From Azohydromonas aeria (GTDB lineage Bacteria; Pseudomonadota; Gammaproteobacteria; Burkholderiales; Burkholderiaceae_C): a DNA stretch of 64,000 nt. Shown piece after piece: positions 36,381 to 44,607 of this stretch (its first letter is position 1; every line of letters begins with the position of its first letter). The translations under genes and the position numbers were made by a program. The DNA is taken from contig NZ_VIDQ01000001.1 in NCBI RefSeq assembly GCF_009760915.1, positions 1 through 64,000 of the forward strand, read 5' to 3'. The notes beneath the pieces were generated by a model that was not told where the DNA came from, did no database searches, and saw only the letters and a program-made list of their open reading frames with translations.

Positions 36381-38216
36381 ATGCCTACCGCCTTCAATTT
36401 CGACGCCTCGCCCTTCGACTGCCTCGACACCGAGGAGCGGCAGCTCGTGCGCGACAGCGTGGACATCGCCTACTTCCGCGCCGGCGAGGCGATGCTGGAG
36501 CCCGGCATCGAGCCGGGCTACCTGTTCGTGCTGATCAAGGGCCACGTGCAGCAGTTCGACGAGGACCAGCAGGTGCTCGCCACCTACGGGCCCGACGACA
36601 CCTTCGACGGCCGCGCGCTCGTGGCCGGGCGCGTCACCAGCCGCTTCGTGGCGCAGGAGGAGGTGCTGGCCTACCAGCTGGCGCGCCGCGCCGTCAACGA
36701 GCTCATCGCGCGCAACGCCACCTTCGGCGCGCTGCTGTTCTCCGACCTCTCCAACAAGCTCTCGGCGCTGTCGCAGCGGCGCAGCCAGCACGAGATGCAG
36801 TCGCTGACCATGGCGCGCGTCGCCGACAACGGCGTGCGCCCGGCGCAGATCGTCGCGGCCGACACCTCCATCGTCGAGGTGGCGCGCGTATTCCAGCAGC
36901 ACAAGGTGTCGAGCGTGCTGGTGCGCGACGACGGCGGCGAGGCGCCGCGGCTGGGCATCTTCACCACCACCGGGCTGCAGCGCGCCATCCTCGACGGCAC
37001 GCCGCTGGAGCAGCTGCCGGTGGGGCGGCTGGCCACCTTCTCGCTGGTGTGCGTCAAGCCCAGCGACCCGGTGGGCGAGGCGCTGGCGCTGATGCTGCGC
37101 CACAACCTGCACCGCGTGGTGGTGCGCGACGAGGACGGCACGGTGCACGGCGTGCTGGAGGCGCTGGAGGTGTTCAGCTTCCTCTCCAACCACTCCTACC
37201 TGGTGGGCGTGCAGATCGCGCAGGCGCGCGACCTGGCGGCGCTGAAGGAGGCCTCGCAGCAGATCACGCGGCTCATCGCCATCCTGCACCGCGGCGGCAC
37301 GCGCGTGGGCATGATCGCGCGGCTGGTGCGGGAGCTCAACGCCAAGCTGTTCGAGCGCGCCTGGCAGCTCATCGCGCCGCGCGAGCTGGTGGCCAACAGC
37401 TGCCTGTTCGTCATGGGCAGCGAGGGCCGCGGCGAGCAGCTGCTCAAGACCGACCAGGACAACGGCCTGGTGCTGCGCGACGGCTACGAGCCCCCGCCCG
37501 ACCTGGAGGACATCTGCGCGCGCTTCACGCAGGCGCTCATCGACTTCGGCTACCCGCCGTGCCCGGGCAACATCATGGTCAGCAACCCGGCATGGCGCCA
37601 GCCGCAGGCGGCCTTCGCCGAGACCGTGCGGCGCTGGATGCTCATGCCCACGGCCGACAGCCTCATGGCGCTGGCCATCTTCGTGGACGCGCATGCCGTG
37701 TCCGGCGATCCGGCGTTGCTGGAGGCGCTGCGCGAGGAGGTGTTCGCGCTGGCCGCCGACAGTGACGCCTTCAAGGCGCGCTTTGCCGCGGCCATCACGC
37801 TCTTCGACGAGCACAGCGGCTGGTGGAACCGGCTGCTGACGCTGGGCGAGCAGGACCCGCAGCGGCTGGACCTGAAGAAGGCCGGCATCTTCCCGCTGGT
37901 GCACGGCGTGCGCAGCCTGGCGCTGGACAAGCGCGTGCGCGAATGCGGCACGGTCGAGCGCGTGCAGGCGCTGGTGGCCGCCGGCCACATGGCGCCCGAG
38001 ATCGGCAGCGACGTGGTGCAGAGCCTGCAGTTCTTCATGGGACTCAAGCTCAAGGCCGGGCTGCAGGAGCTGGAGCTCGGCCGCGACGTGACCGGCGCGG
38101 TGCACACCTCGCAGCTCAACAGCCTGGACCGCGACCTGCTCAAGGACACGCTGGGCGTGGTCAAGCGCTTCAAGGCCACGCTGCGGCTGCGCTATCACCT
38201 GGACGCACTGCATTGA
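36381..38216 (+). CDS. DUF294/CBS nucleotidyltransferase-like signalling protein
   Basis: 611 aa. Domains in order: a cyclic-nucleotide-binding-like fold (about 1-130, GYLFVLIKGHVQQF), two CBS domains (about 150-280, ending near HRVVVRDEDGTVHGVLEALEVF), a DUF294 putative nucleotidyltransferase domain (MGSEGRGEQLLKTDQDNGLV, with the GS...DxD pattern), and a DUF294 C-terminal helical domain. It is soluble. The architecture suggests a nucleotide-sensing enzyme whose substrate is not known. The stop overlaps the TTG of a 3'-5' exonuclease gene, so the two are coupled. A second, diverged homologue starts at 62614. Confidence 0.88.
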   Translation: MPTAFNFDASPFDCLDTEERQLVRDSVDIAYFRAGEAMLEPGIEPGYLFVLIKGHVQQFDEDQQVLATYGPDDTFDGRALVAGRVTSRFVAQEEVLAYQLARRAVNELIARNATFGALLFSDLSNKLSALSQRRSQHEMQSLTMARVADNGVRPAQIVAADTSIVEVARVFQQHKVSSVLVRDDGGEAPRLGIFTTTGLQRAILDGTPLEQLPVGRLATFSLVCVKPSDPVGEALALMLRHNLHRVVVRDEDGTVHGVLEALEVFSFLSNHSYLVGVQIAQARDLAALKEASQQITRLIAILHRGGTRVGMIARLVRELNAKLFERAWQLIAPRELVANSCLFVMGSEGRGEQLLKTDQDNGLVLRDGYEPPPDLEDICARFTQALIDFGYPPCPGNIMVSNPAWRQPQAAFAETVRRWMLMPTADSLMALAIFVDAHAVSGDPALLEALREEVFALAADSDAFKARFAAAITLFDEHSGWWNRLLTLGEQDPQRLDLKKAGIFPLVHGVRSLALDKRVRECGTVERVQALVAAGHMAPEIGSDVVQSLQFFMGLKLKAGLQELELGRDVTGAVHTSQLNSLDRDLLKDTLGVVKRFKATLRLRYHLDALH

Positions 38217-38884
38217 AGTCCACCGTCAACCTTCTCGGCCCCCTGGCCGGCCCCTGGGAGAAGCTCAAGAAGGGCTGGCTGCTCTACCACCTGGCCAACG
38301 ACAACTTCCGCTTCATGTTCGAGCCGCCGCCGCCCGACGAGTGGGTGGCGCTGGACTGCGAGACGACGGGGCTGGACCGCCGGCGCGACGAGATCATCTC
38401 CATCGGCGCGGTGCGCATCGTGGGCAGCCGCGTGCTCACCAGCGAGCGCCTGGAGCTGATCGTGCGCCCGGAAAAGCGCACCATCTCCTCCGAGGCGGTG
38501 AAGGTGCACCGGCTGCGCGAGCAGGACGTGGCGCAGGGGCTGCAGCCGGAGGAGGCCATGGCCCGGCTGCTGCGCTTCATCGGCAGCCGCCCGCTGGTGG
38601 GCTACTACCTGGAGTTCGACGTGGCCATGCTCAACCGCGTCGTCTGGCCGATGCTGGGCCTGCGGCTGCCGCAGCCCAAGATCGAGGTCTCGGCCCTGTT
38701 CTACGAGTGGAAGAACCGCCGGCTGCCCGCGCACGAGCGCGGCAACCGCAACGTGGACCTGAGCTTCGCCGCCGTCATGGGCGAGCTGGAACTGCCGCTG
38801 CGCGAGGCGCACGACGCCATGAACGACGCGGTGATGGCGGCGCTGGCCTTCGTGAAGCTGCGCCGGCTGCTCAGCGGCACGTAG
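38213..38884 (+). CDS. 3'-5' exonuclease, DnaQ/Pol III epsilon-like
   Basis: 223-aa DEDDh exonuclease. ExoI is ALDCETTGLDRRRDEIISIGAV, ExoII lies in YYLEFDVAML, and ExoIII is HDAMNDAVM, giving the Asp-Glu-Asp-His-Asp set. The N-terminal ~40 residues (PWEKLKKGWLLYHLAN) precede the domain. The start is the TTG at 38213 overlapping the DUF294 gene stop (TTGA). Pairing of a DUF294/CBS protein with a DnaQ-like exonuclease suggests a shared nucleotide or nucleic-acid role. Confidence 0.87.
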   Translation: MKSTVNLLGPLAGPWEKLKKGWLLYHLANDNFRFMFEPPPPDEWVALDCETTGLDRRRDEIISIGAVRIVGSRVLTSERLELIVRPEKRTISSEAVKVHRLREQDVAQGLQPEEAMARLLRFIGSRPLVGYYLEFDVAMLNRVVWPMLGLRLPQPKIEVSALFYEWKNRRLPAHERGNRNVDLSFAAVMGELELPLREAHDAMNDAVMAALAFVKLRRLLSGT

Positions 38885-38917
38885 GCACGGCAGCGAGGCC
38901 CGCTGCCTCCAGAGGAA

Positions 38918-38943
38918 AAAAAGCCCGCGGCAGCGGGCTTTTT
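38918..38943. terminator. Bidirectional intrinsic terminator
   Basis: AAAAAGCCCGC (38918-38928) pairs with GCGGGCTTTTT (38933-38943) around a GGCA loop, with A- and T-runs on both sides. It lies between the convergent exonuclease and ahpF genes and can serve both strands. Confidence 0.92.
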
Positions 38944-38979
38944 CCATGGGCCGGGCCGGCAGGCCCGGCCTTGCCGGCC

Positions 38980-40551
38980 TCAAGCCGCCACCGGCGCCGG
39001 GCTGCGGATGAGGTGGTCGAAGGCGCTGAGCGCCGCGGCCGCGCCGGCACCGGCGGCGATGATGATCTGCTTGTACGGCACCGTGGTGCAGTCGCCTGCG
39101 GCCAGCACGCCGGGCAGGTTGGTCTGGCCCTTGGCGTCGATCACGATCTCGCCGAAGCGGCTGAGCTCGACCGTGCCCTTGAGCCACTCGGTGTTGGGTA
39201 CCAGGCCGATCTGCACGAACACGCCCTCCAGCGGCACGAGGTGCTCCTCGCCCGTGGCGCGGTCCTTGTAGCGCAGCCCGCTGACCTTGCCGCCCTCGCC
39301 GGTGATCTCGGTGGTCTGGGCGTTGGTGATGATGGTGACGTTGGGCAGGCTCTGCGCCTTCTTCACCAGCACCGCGTCGGCCTTGAGCTGGTCGGCGAAC
39401 TCCACCAGCGTGACGTGCGCGACGATGCCCGCCAGGTCGATGGCCGCTTCCACGCCGGAGTTGCCCCCGCCGATGACGCTCACGCGCTTGCCCTTGAACA
39501 GCGGGCCGTCGCAGTGCGGGCAGTAGGCCACGCCCTTGTTGCGGTACTCCTGCTCGCCGGGCACGCCCACGTTGCGCCAGCGCGCGCCGGTGGCCAGGAT
39601 CACCGAGCGGGCCTTGAGCAGCGCGCCGTTGGCCAGCCGCACCTGCGCCAGCCCGGAGGCATCGGCCGGCAGCAGCTCTTCCACGCGCTGCGCGGCCATG
39701 ATGTCCACGTCGTAGTCCTTGACGTGCTCTTCCAGGGCGAGCGCGAACTTCGGCCCTTCCGTGGCCAGCACGGAGATGTAGTTCTCGATGCCCAGGGTGT
39801 CCAGGGTCTGGCCGCCGAAGCGCTCGGCCACCACGCCGGTGCGAATGCCCTTGCGCGCGGCGTACACGGCCGCGGCCGCGCCGGCAGGGCCGCCGCCGAC
39901 GATGAGCACGTCGTACGGGTCCTTGGCGTTGAACTTGGCGGCGTCGCGCGCGGCGGCGTTGGTGTCCACCTTGGCCAGGATCTCCTCCAGGCCCATGCGG
40001 CCCTGACCGAAGTGCTGGCCGTTGAGGAAGATCATCGGCACGGCCATGACCTGGCGCTCCTCGACCTCCTTCTGGAACAGCCCGCCGTCGATGGCCGTGT
40101 GCTTGATGCGCGGGTTGACGGCCGCCATCAGGTTCAGCGCCTGCACCACGTCCGGGCAGTTGTGGCAGGACAGCGACATGTAGGTCTCGAAGTGCAGGTC
40201 GGCGTCCAGCGACGCGATCTGCTCGATGAGCTCGCGCTCGACCTTGGGCGGGTAGCCGCCGACCTGCAGCAGCGCCAGCACCAGCGAGGTGAACTCGTGG
40301 CCCATGGGCAGCCCGGCGAAGCGCACGCCGATGTCGGTGCCCACGCGGCGGATCAGGAACGAGGGCTTGCGCTCGGCGTCGTCGCGGCTCTCGACCAGCG
40401 ACACCTTCTCGGACTGCTCGGCCACGTCGCGCAGCAGCTCCAGCATCTCCTGCGCGCTCTTGGAGTCGTCGAGCGAGGCGACCAGCTCGATGGGTTGCGT
40501 GAGGCGTTGCAGGTAGCCCTTCAACTGGGCCTTGAGGTCGGCGTCCAACAT
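38980..40551 (-). CDS. ahpF: Alkyl hydroperoxide reductase subunit F
   Basis: 523-aa flavoprotein disulfide reductase that uses NAD(P)H to re-reduce AhpC. The N-terminal tandem thioredoxin-like domain carries CHNC. The FAD motif is [21 protein letters not shown], the redox-active pair is CPHC in [13 protein letters not shown], the NAD site is [15 protein letters not shown], and the C-terminal FAD motif is [15 protein letters not shown]. The ATG at 40551 opens [14 protein letters not shown]. It is downstream of ahpC with an unusually structured 215-base spacer. Confidence 0.97.
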   Translation of the reverse strand: MLDADLKAQLKGYLQRLTQPIELVASLDDSKSAQEMLELLRDVAEQSEKVSLVESRDDAERKPSFLIRRVGTDIGVRFAGLPMGHEFTSLVLALLQVGGYPPKVERELIEQIASLDADLHFETYMSLSCHNCPDVVQALNLMAAVNPRIKHTAIDGGLFQKEVEERQVMAVPMIFLNGQHFGQGRMGLEEILAKVDTNAAARDAAKFNAKDPYDVLIVGGGPAGAAAAVYAARKGIRTGVVAERFGGQTLDTLGIENYISVLATEGPKFALALEEHVKDYDVDIMAAQRVEELLPADASGLAQVRLANGALLKARSVILATGARWRNVGVPGEQEYRNKGVAYCPHCDGPLFKGKRVSVIGGGNSGVEAAIDLAGIVAHVTLVEFADQLKADAVLVKKAQSLPNVTIITNAQTTEITGEGGKVSGLRYKDRATGEEHLVPLEGVFVQIGLVPNTEWLKGTVELSRFGEIVIDAKGQTNLPGVLAAGDCTTVPYKQIIIAAGAGAAAALSAFDHLIRSPAPVAA

Positions 40552-40614
40552 GGCGGTGTCCTTCGGGTCGAAAAACTTCGAATTGGGATTCGTGCTTGCA
40601 GCTCGTGGCCGCAT

Positions 40615-40755
40615 GGAAAGCGCCTGGCGAGGCGGTGCGCCGCAGGCGCTTTCCGGGAGGCCCGGGCAGGGCGCGTGCCGCCGGGGAGACGGCACGTGGG
40701 TGTTGCGCGGCGGCGCAGCCGCCGCACAGCCGGGAAGGGTGGCCGCAGGCCACCC
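40615..40755 (-). promoter_or_regulatory. Four stem-loops in the ahpC-ahpF spacer
   Basis: Four perfect stems lie in a row between the ahpC stop and the ahpF start: 40615-40654 (12 bp, with a nested GGCG/CGCC hairpin), 40674-40696 (CGTGCCG/CGGCACG), 40707-40725 (GCGGCGGC/GCCGCCGC, GCA loop) and 40737-40755 (GGGTGGCC/GGCCACCC, GCA loop). None is followed by a T-run on the minus strand. They could attenuate read-through, block 3' exonucleases, or guide mRNA processing so that ahpC message exceeds ahpF. Confidence 0.6.
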
Positions 40756-40766
40756 GCTCCTGCGAC

Positions 40767-41330
40767 TTAGATCTTCCCGACCAGGTCCAGCGACGGCTTG
40801 ATCGTGTTGGCGCCTTCCTGCCACTTGGCGGGGCAGACTTCGCCCGGGTGCGAGGCCACGAACTGGGCGGCCTTGAGCTTGCGCAGCGTCTCCTTGACGT
40901 CGCGGGCGATGGCGTTGTCGTGCACTTCCATCGTCTTGATCACGCCCTGCGGGTCGATGATGAAGGTGCCGCGCAGCGCCAGGCCTTCCTCGTCGATGTG
41001 GATGTCGAAGGCGCGCGTCAGGGTGTGCGTCGGGTCGCCCACCAGCGGGAACTGCGCCTTGCCCACGGCCGGCGAGGTCTCGTGCCACACCTTGTGCGAG
41101 AAGTGGGTGTCGGTGGTGACGATGTAGACCTCGGCGCCGGCCTTCTGGAACTCGGCGTAGTTGTCGGCCGCGTCCTCGACTTCGGTCGGGCAGTTGAAGG
41201 TGAAGGCGGCCGGCATGAAGATCAGGACCGACCACTTGCCCTTCAGGTCCTCGTTGCTCACCGGCACGAACTTGCCGTTGTGGAAAGCGGTGGCCTTGAA
41301 AGGCTTGACTTCGGTGTTGATCAGGGACAT
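40767..41330 (-). CDS. ahpC: Alkyl hydroperoxide reductase subunit C (peroxiredoxin)
   Basis: 187-aa typical 2-Cys peroxiredoxin, same length as E. coli AhpC. The peroxidatic Cys47 is in [11 protein letters not shown] and the resolving Cys166 is in [11 protein letters not shown]; the chain ends PSLDLVGKI as in enteric AhpC. It detoxifies hydrogen peroxide, organic hydroperoxides and peroxynitrite, with AhpF as reductant. It is the first gene of the pair and has its own promoter upstream. Confidence 0.98.
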   Translation of the reverse strand: MSLINTEVKPFKATAFHNGKFVPVSNEDLKGKWSVLIFMPAAFTFNCPTEVEDAADNYAEFQKAGAEVYIVTTDTHFSHKVWHETSPAVGKAQFPLVGDPTHTLTRAFDIHIDEEGLALRGTFIIDPQGVIKTMEVHDNAIARDVKETLRKLKAAQFVASHPGEVCPAKWQEGANTIKPSLDLVGKI

Positions 41331-41375
41331 TGCGTGCTTCCTGTTGGCTGGGTGGTTGAACGGAACGGGATGAAT

Positions 41376-41438
41376 ACTATAGCCATCGGCTTCTCAATTG
41401 TGAAAGTTAATCAAATGAGGCCGATTGACGCTGCCTAT
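41376..41438 (-). promoter_or_regulatory. ahpC promoter with possible OxyR-type site
   Basis: On the minus strand TTCACA (41404-41399) and TATAGT (41381-41376) are 17 bp apart, a good sigma-70 promoter that would give a ~38-base leader before the ahpC ATG. Directly upstream, tetranucleotides at the OxyR spacing (N7 apart) read ATAG (41438-41435), CAAT (41427-41424), ATTT (41416-41413) and TTTC (41405-41402) against the ATAG-CTAT-ATAG-CTAT pattern. The first half matches well and the second poorly. The promoter is well supported; OxyR binding is inference. Confidence 0.6.
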
Positions 41439-41626
41439 CACCGGGCTCGTGACCCGGCGCGGGCCCTGTCCGGCCACAGCATGGCGCGGACATCCCGTCA
41501 ACCTTAGCGCAGGGGGCAAGTGCGTGCAGGCCTCGCATGCCCACGCCCTGACCCGTGTCACTGCCGCCGGTACGGGCGCGCTTCCTACGATGGGCGCCCT
41601 TTACCGACAAGCACAGGAGACAAGCC

Positions 41627-42916
41627 ATGCGATACGCGATCAGGCGCTGGGTCGCCGCGGCGGCGCTGGCCGTGGCGGGCGGCACCGCGCTGGCGGGCAC
41701 GCTCAGCAGCTTCGACGTCGGCCCGCAGGGCTACGCCGGCTCGCAGCTGCGCCGCGTGCAGGTGTACGTGCCCGACGGCCTGAGCGGCCCGGCACCCATG
41801 GTCATGGCGCTGCACGGCTGCCAGCAGACCGAGCAGGACGTGCTCAATGACTGGGGCCTGCGCGCGGCGGCCGACCGCCACGGCTTCGTGCTGGTGACGC
41901 CCTTCATCACGCGCTACGACGGGCTGCGCAACGCCAACTGCTGGGGCTTCTGGTTCGAGCAGCACCGCCACCAGGGCGCCGGCGAGGTGGAGGACCTGCG
42001 CCGCATCGGCCAGGAGGTGGAGCGGCGCTGGAGCATCGACCCGCGGCGGCGCTTCATCACCGGGCTGTCCTCGGGCGGCGCGATGACGGTGGCGGCCTCG
42101 GTGGCGCACAACGAGTACTGGGCCGCGGCGGCCAGCGCCGCGGGCCTGGGCTACGGCGAGGACGCGGCCTCGGTGTCCTTCTCGGGCTGTCCCGGCTCGG
42201 CCACCTTCCATTCGGCCGACCGGCTCGCCGCCGACATGCGCGCCGAGCGCGACAGCGCCTACCCGATCCCGCTCATGGTCCTGCAGAACCAGCGCGACTG
42301 CACCGTGCTGCTGCAGGCGGCCCACCTGCTGCGCGACGCGCAGCTCAAGCTCAACGGCGACGCGGCGCACGACACGCCGGCCGAAGCGCTGGCCGAGGAC
42401 AAGGCCTGCACGCCCGTCTTCGGCAGCGACTACGGGTGCCGCCATGCGCGCTACACCGTGGACGGCCGGCCCGAGAGCCGCTCGCTGGTGGAAACCGTGA
42501 TCTACGGCGGCCCCACCGCCACGCCCAACACCGCCGACACCGACCACGGCCACTACTGGATCGGCGGCGAGCAGGGCCTCGACGGCAAGTGGGCGCTGCG
42601 CCAGGGGCCGGTGTATCCGGACATCGTCTGGAGCTTCTTCGCGCGCCATCCGCGCACCGACGGCGGCACGACGCCACCCCCGCCGTCCCCGCCGCCGCCG
42701 CCCACGGGTGCGGACTGCACCGGCACCGCCGCCACGCCCATGGCGCACATCGGCGCGGCGCGGGCGGTGGCGGGCGGGTACTTCAACCTGCGCGCGCTGG
42801 CCACGGCGAACCGGCAGGACATCGGCTTCGCCTGGGACAGCTGGTCCAGCGTGCGGCTGTACCAGGTGTCGGCGGGGCAATGGCAGCCACAGCGCCCCGC
42901 GGGCTGCGGCGGCTGA
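41627..42916 (+). CDS. Secreted PHB-depolymerase-family esterase
   Basis: 429 aa. An N-terminal signal peptide (IRRWVAAAALAVAGGTALA, cleavage before GTLSS) is followed by an Esterase_phd-type catalytic domain: HGCQQT near 63-68, lipase box GLSSG at 146-150 (Ser148), an Asp in QNQRDCTVL and a His in DTDHGHYW. A proline-rich linker (TTPPPPSPPPPPTG) joins a ~60-residue C-terminal module (AHIGAARAVAGGYFNL onward) with paired Cys at its ends. This modular build is typical of extracellular polyhydroxyalkanoate depolymerases. Feruloyl esterase-like activity is an alternative. CAGGAGA precedes the ATG. Confidence 0.85.
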   Translation: MRYAIRRWVAAAALAVAGGTALAGTLSSFDVGPQGYAGSQLRRVQVYVPDGLSGPAPMVMALHGCQQTEQDVLNDWGLRAAADRHGFVLVTPFITRYDGLRNANCWGFWFEQHRHQGAGEVEDLRRIGQEVERRWSIDPRRRFITGLSSGGAMTVAASVAHNEYWAAAASAAGLGYGEDAASVSFSGCPGSATFHSADRLAADMRAERDSAYPIPLMVLQNQRDCTVLLQAAHLLRDAQLKLNGDAAHDTPAEALAEDKACTPVFGSDYGCRHARYTVDGRPESRSLVETVIYGGPTATPNTADTDHGHYWIGGEQGLDGKWALRQGPVYPDIVWSFFARHPRTDGGTTPPPPSPPPPPTGADCTGTAATPMAHIGAARAVAGGYFNLRALATANRQDIGFAWDSWSSVRLYQVSAGQWQPQRPAGCGG

Positions 42917-42926
42917 GGCCGACCAG

Positions 42927-42974
42927 AAAAAAACACGCGGCCCCGGGCGCTCCTCTCCTGCCGCCCGGGGCCGC
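42927..42974 (-). terminator. Intrinsic terminator of the small lipoprotein gene
   Basis: GCGGCCCCGGGCG (42937-42949) pairs perfectly over 13 bp with CGCCCGGGGCCGC (42962-42974). On the minus strand the stem is followed by GTG and then seven T (complement of 42927-42933), so it terminates leftward transcription from the gene at 43374. Confidence 0.88.
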
Positions 42975-42993
42975 GCGCCGGCCGAGGGGCCTC

Positions 42994-43374
42994 TCAGGGC
43001 CGGGCCGTGTGCCAGACCTGGTTGACGCCGTCGCCGGTGCGGTCGCCGGGCTTGGCGTCCTTGGCCCAGTAGTACAGCGGCTTGCCCTTGTAGGCCCACT
43101 GGCGCGAGCCGTCGTCGCGCGTGACCACGCTCCAGTCGCCCTGGGCGCGGGCATCGGCCGCGGCCACCAGCGGCGGCCAGTTGGTGGCGCAGGGGCCGTT
43201 GCACACGCTCTTGCCGCTGCCGGCGGCATCGCGGTCGAAGGTGTAGAGCGTCATGCCGCTGGGGCCGACCAGGGCGCCGTCGGCCGTGCGTGCCGGCGCG
43301 CCGGCGCCGCCCGTCATGGCGCAGCCCTGCAGCAACGCCGCCAGCACCAGCGCGGCCGTGAACTTCATTCGCAT
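42994..43374 (-). CDS. Small lipoprotein with COG4315-type secreted repeat
   Basis: 126 aa. A lipoprotein signal (FTAALVLAALLQGCAMTGG) gives acylated Cys18. The rest resembles the 'secreted repeat of unknown function' family: MTLYTFDRDAAGSGKSVCNG, CATNWPPLVA, and RQWAYKGKPLYYWAKDAKPGD, i.e. two copies of the short repeat. Cys in CNGPC may pair. It is probably an outer-membrane or periplasmic lipoprotein of unknown role. It is separated from the tad block by 55 bases and ends at its own terminator. Confidence 0.88.
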   Translation of the reverse strand: MRMKFTAALVLAALLQGCAMTGGAGAPARTADGALVGPSGMTLYTFDRDAAGSGKSVCNGPCATNWPPLVAAADARAQGDWSVVTRDDGSRQWAYKGKPLYYWAKDAKPGDRTGDGVNQVWHTARP

Positions 43375-43429
43375 CGCGTCTTCTCCTGTCGTCGATCGTG
43401 ACGGCAGGTGTACGCGCGACGCCCGCCTT

Positions 43430-44596
43430 TTATTCGGCGCTGCCGGCCACGGTGCCGGCCACGCGCAAGGAAACCCCGGGCCAGTCGCGGCCGATGAGCA
43501 CGCGCACGCCGGTGCGCTGGGCGGCGTCGGGCTGCAGCGGCACCGACAGCGGCAGCGAGCGCGCCACGCGCCGCGCCGCGGCCTCCTGGCCGGGCTGGTA
43601 CAGCACCACGGTGTGGCGCTGGCGGTAGGGCGTCTGGTTGGTGGTGCGATGCACCGCGAAGCCGCGGCGCTGGAGTTGAGTGCGCAACTCGGTGGCGGCG
43701 CCGCGCCGGCCCGCGCCGTTGCTCAGCTCCAGCGTGAAGGACTGCGCGGGCGTGTCCGCGGCTGCCCTGGCCGCCGGCGTGCTCGCCGCAGCCGGCGCCG
43801 GGGCGCCCTCGGGCGAGGCCGCCGGCAGGGCGGCGGTGGCCGCAGCCGCGCTGGGCAGCGGCGGCGCGGGCGCGAAGCCGGGTTCCGCCGCGGTGTCCGC
43901 GCCGGCATCGGCCGCCTGGACCCGGTCCAGGGCCGCCAGCGTCGGGCGGTCCGACGCCTGCAGCGCCGCCGTGCCGGGGTGCTGCTGCGGTGGCGCCGCG
44001 GCGGCCGGGACCGCCGCCGCTGGCATGGTCGTCGCCGCTGCCGCAGCGCTGGCTGCGGCAGGCGCCTCGGCCCGTGCCAGCGCCGTCTCAGGCGTGGCCG
44101 GTGCCTCGGTGCGTCCCCGGGCGAGTAGGAGGTTGGCTTGCGCCACCGGGTTGTGCGGATCGAGCGCCAGCGCTTCCTGCAGCGCCGCCTGCGCCTGCTG
44201 CGGCCGCTGCCGCAGCAGCAGCAGGTAGCCCAGGTTGCTGTGCAGGTCGGCGCGCTGCGGCGCGGCGGCCAGCGCCAGGCGCAGCTGCGCCTCGGCCTCG
44301 GGCAGCAGCCCCAGCTGCGCCAGCGCCACGGCCAGCGCGTTGCGCGCGTCCACGTGGCCGGGGTCCAGGCGCAGCGCCTGGCGGTAGGCGTCGGCGGCGC
44401 GCATCCAGTCGCGCGATCGCTCGACCTGGCGCCCCACCACGTAGTAGCCCTGGGCCGAGGCCGTGCCGTGCTTCACCGACTGCACCGGCTCGATGCGCCA
44501 GGGCAACGGGTTCTTCTGGGTGGCGCAGCCGCCCAGCGCCAGCAGCAGCGCCGCGCACCAGGGCAGCAGGGAAGAGGGTGGTTGCGTCATCGACAT
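43430..44596 (-). CDS. TPR lipoprotein with LytR C-terminal domain (TadD-like)
   Basis: 388 aa. A lipoprotein signal ends in LLLALGGC. TPR repeats follow (about 50-150: RAADAYRQALRLDPGHVDARNAL, AEAQLRLALAAAPQRADLHSNLG, AQAALQEALALDPHNP). A ~130-residue Ala/Pro low-complexity linker leads to a C-terminal LytR_C-like domain (FTLELSNGAGRRGAATELR, then HTVVLYQPGQEAAARRVARSL). It is the last gene of the Tad run, 11 bases after tadC, in the place TadD occupies elsewhere. TadD-type proteins help pilus assembly or secretin handling. Confidence 0.82.
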   Translation of the reverse strand: MSMTQPPSSLLPWCAALLLALGGCATQKNPLPWRIEPVQSVKHGTASAQGYYVVGRQVERSRDWMRAADAYRQALRLDPGHVDARNALAVALAQLGLLPEAEAQLRLALAAAPQRADLHSNLGYLLLLRQRPQQAQAALQEALALDPHNPVAQANLLLARGRTEAPATPETALARAEAPAAASAAAAATTMPAAAVPAAAAPPQQHPGTAALQASDRPTLAALDRVQAADAGADTAAEPGFAPAPPLPSAAAATAALPAASPEGAPAPAAASTPAARAAADTPAQSFTLELSNGAGRRGAATELRTQLQRRGFAVHRTTNQTPYRQRHTVVLYQPGQEAAARRVARSLPLSVPLQPDAAQRTGVRVLIGRDWPGVSLRVAGTVAGSAE

Positions 44597-44607
44597 GGCT
44601 CGCACTT

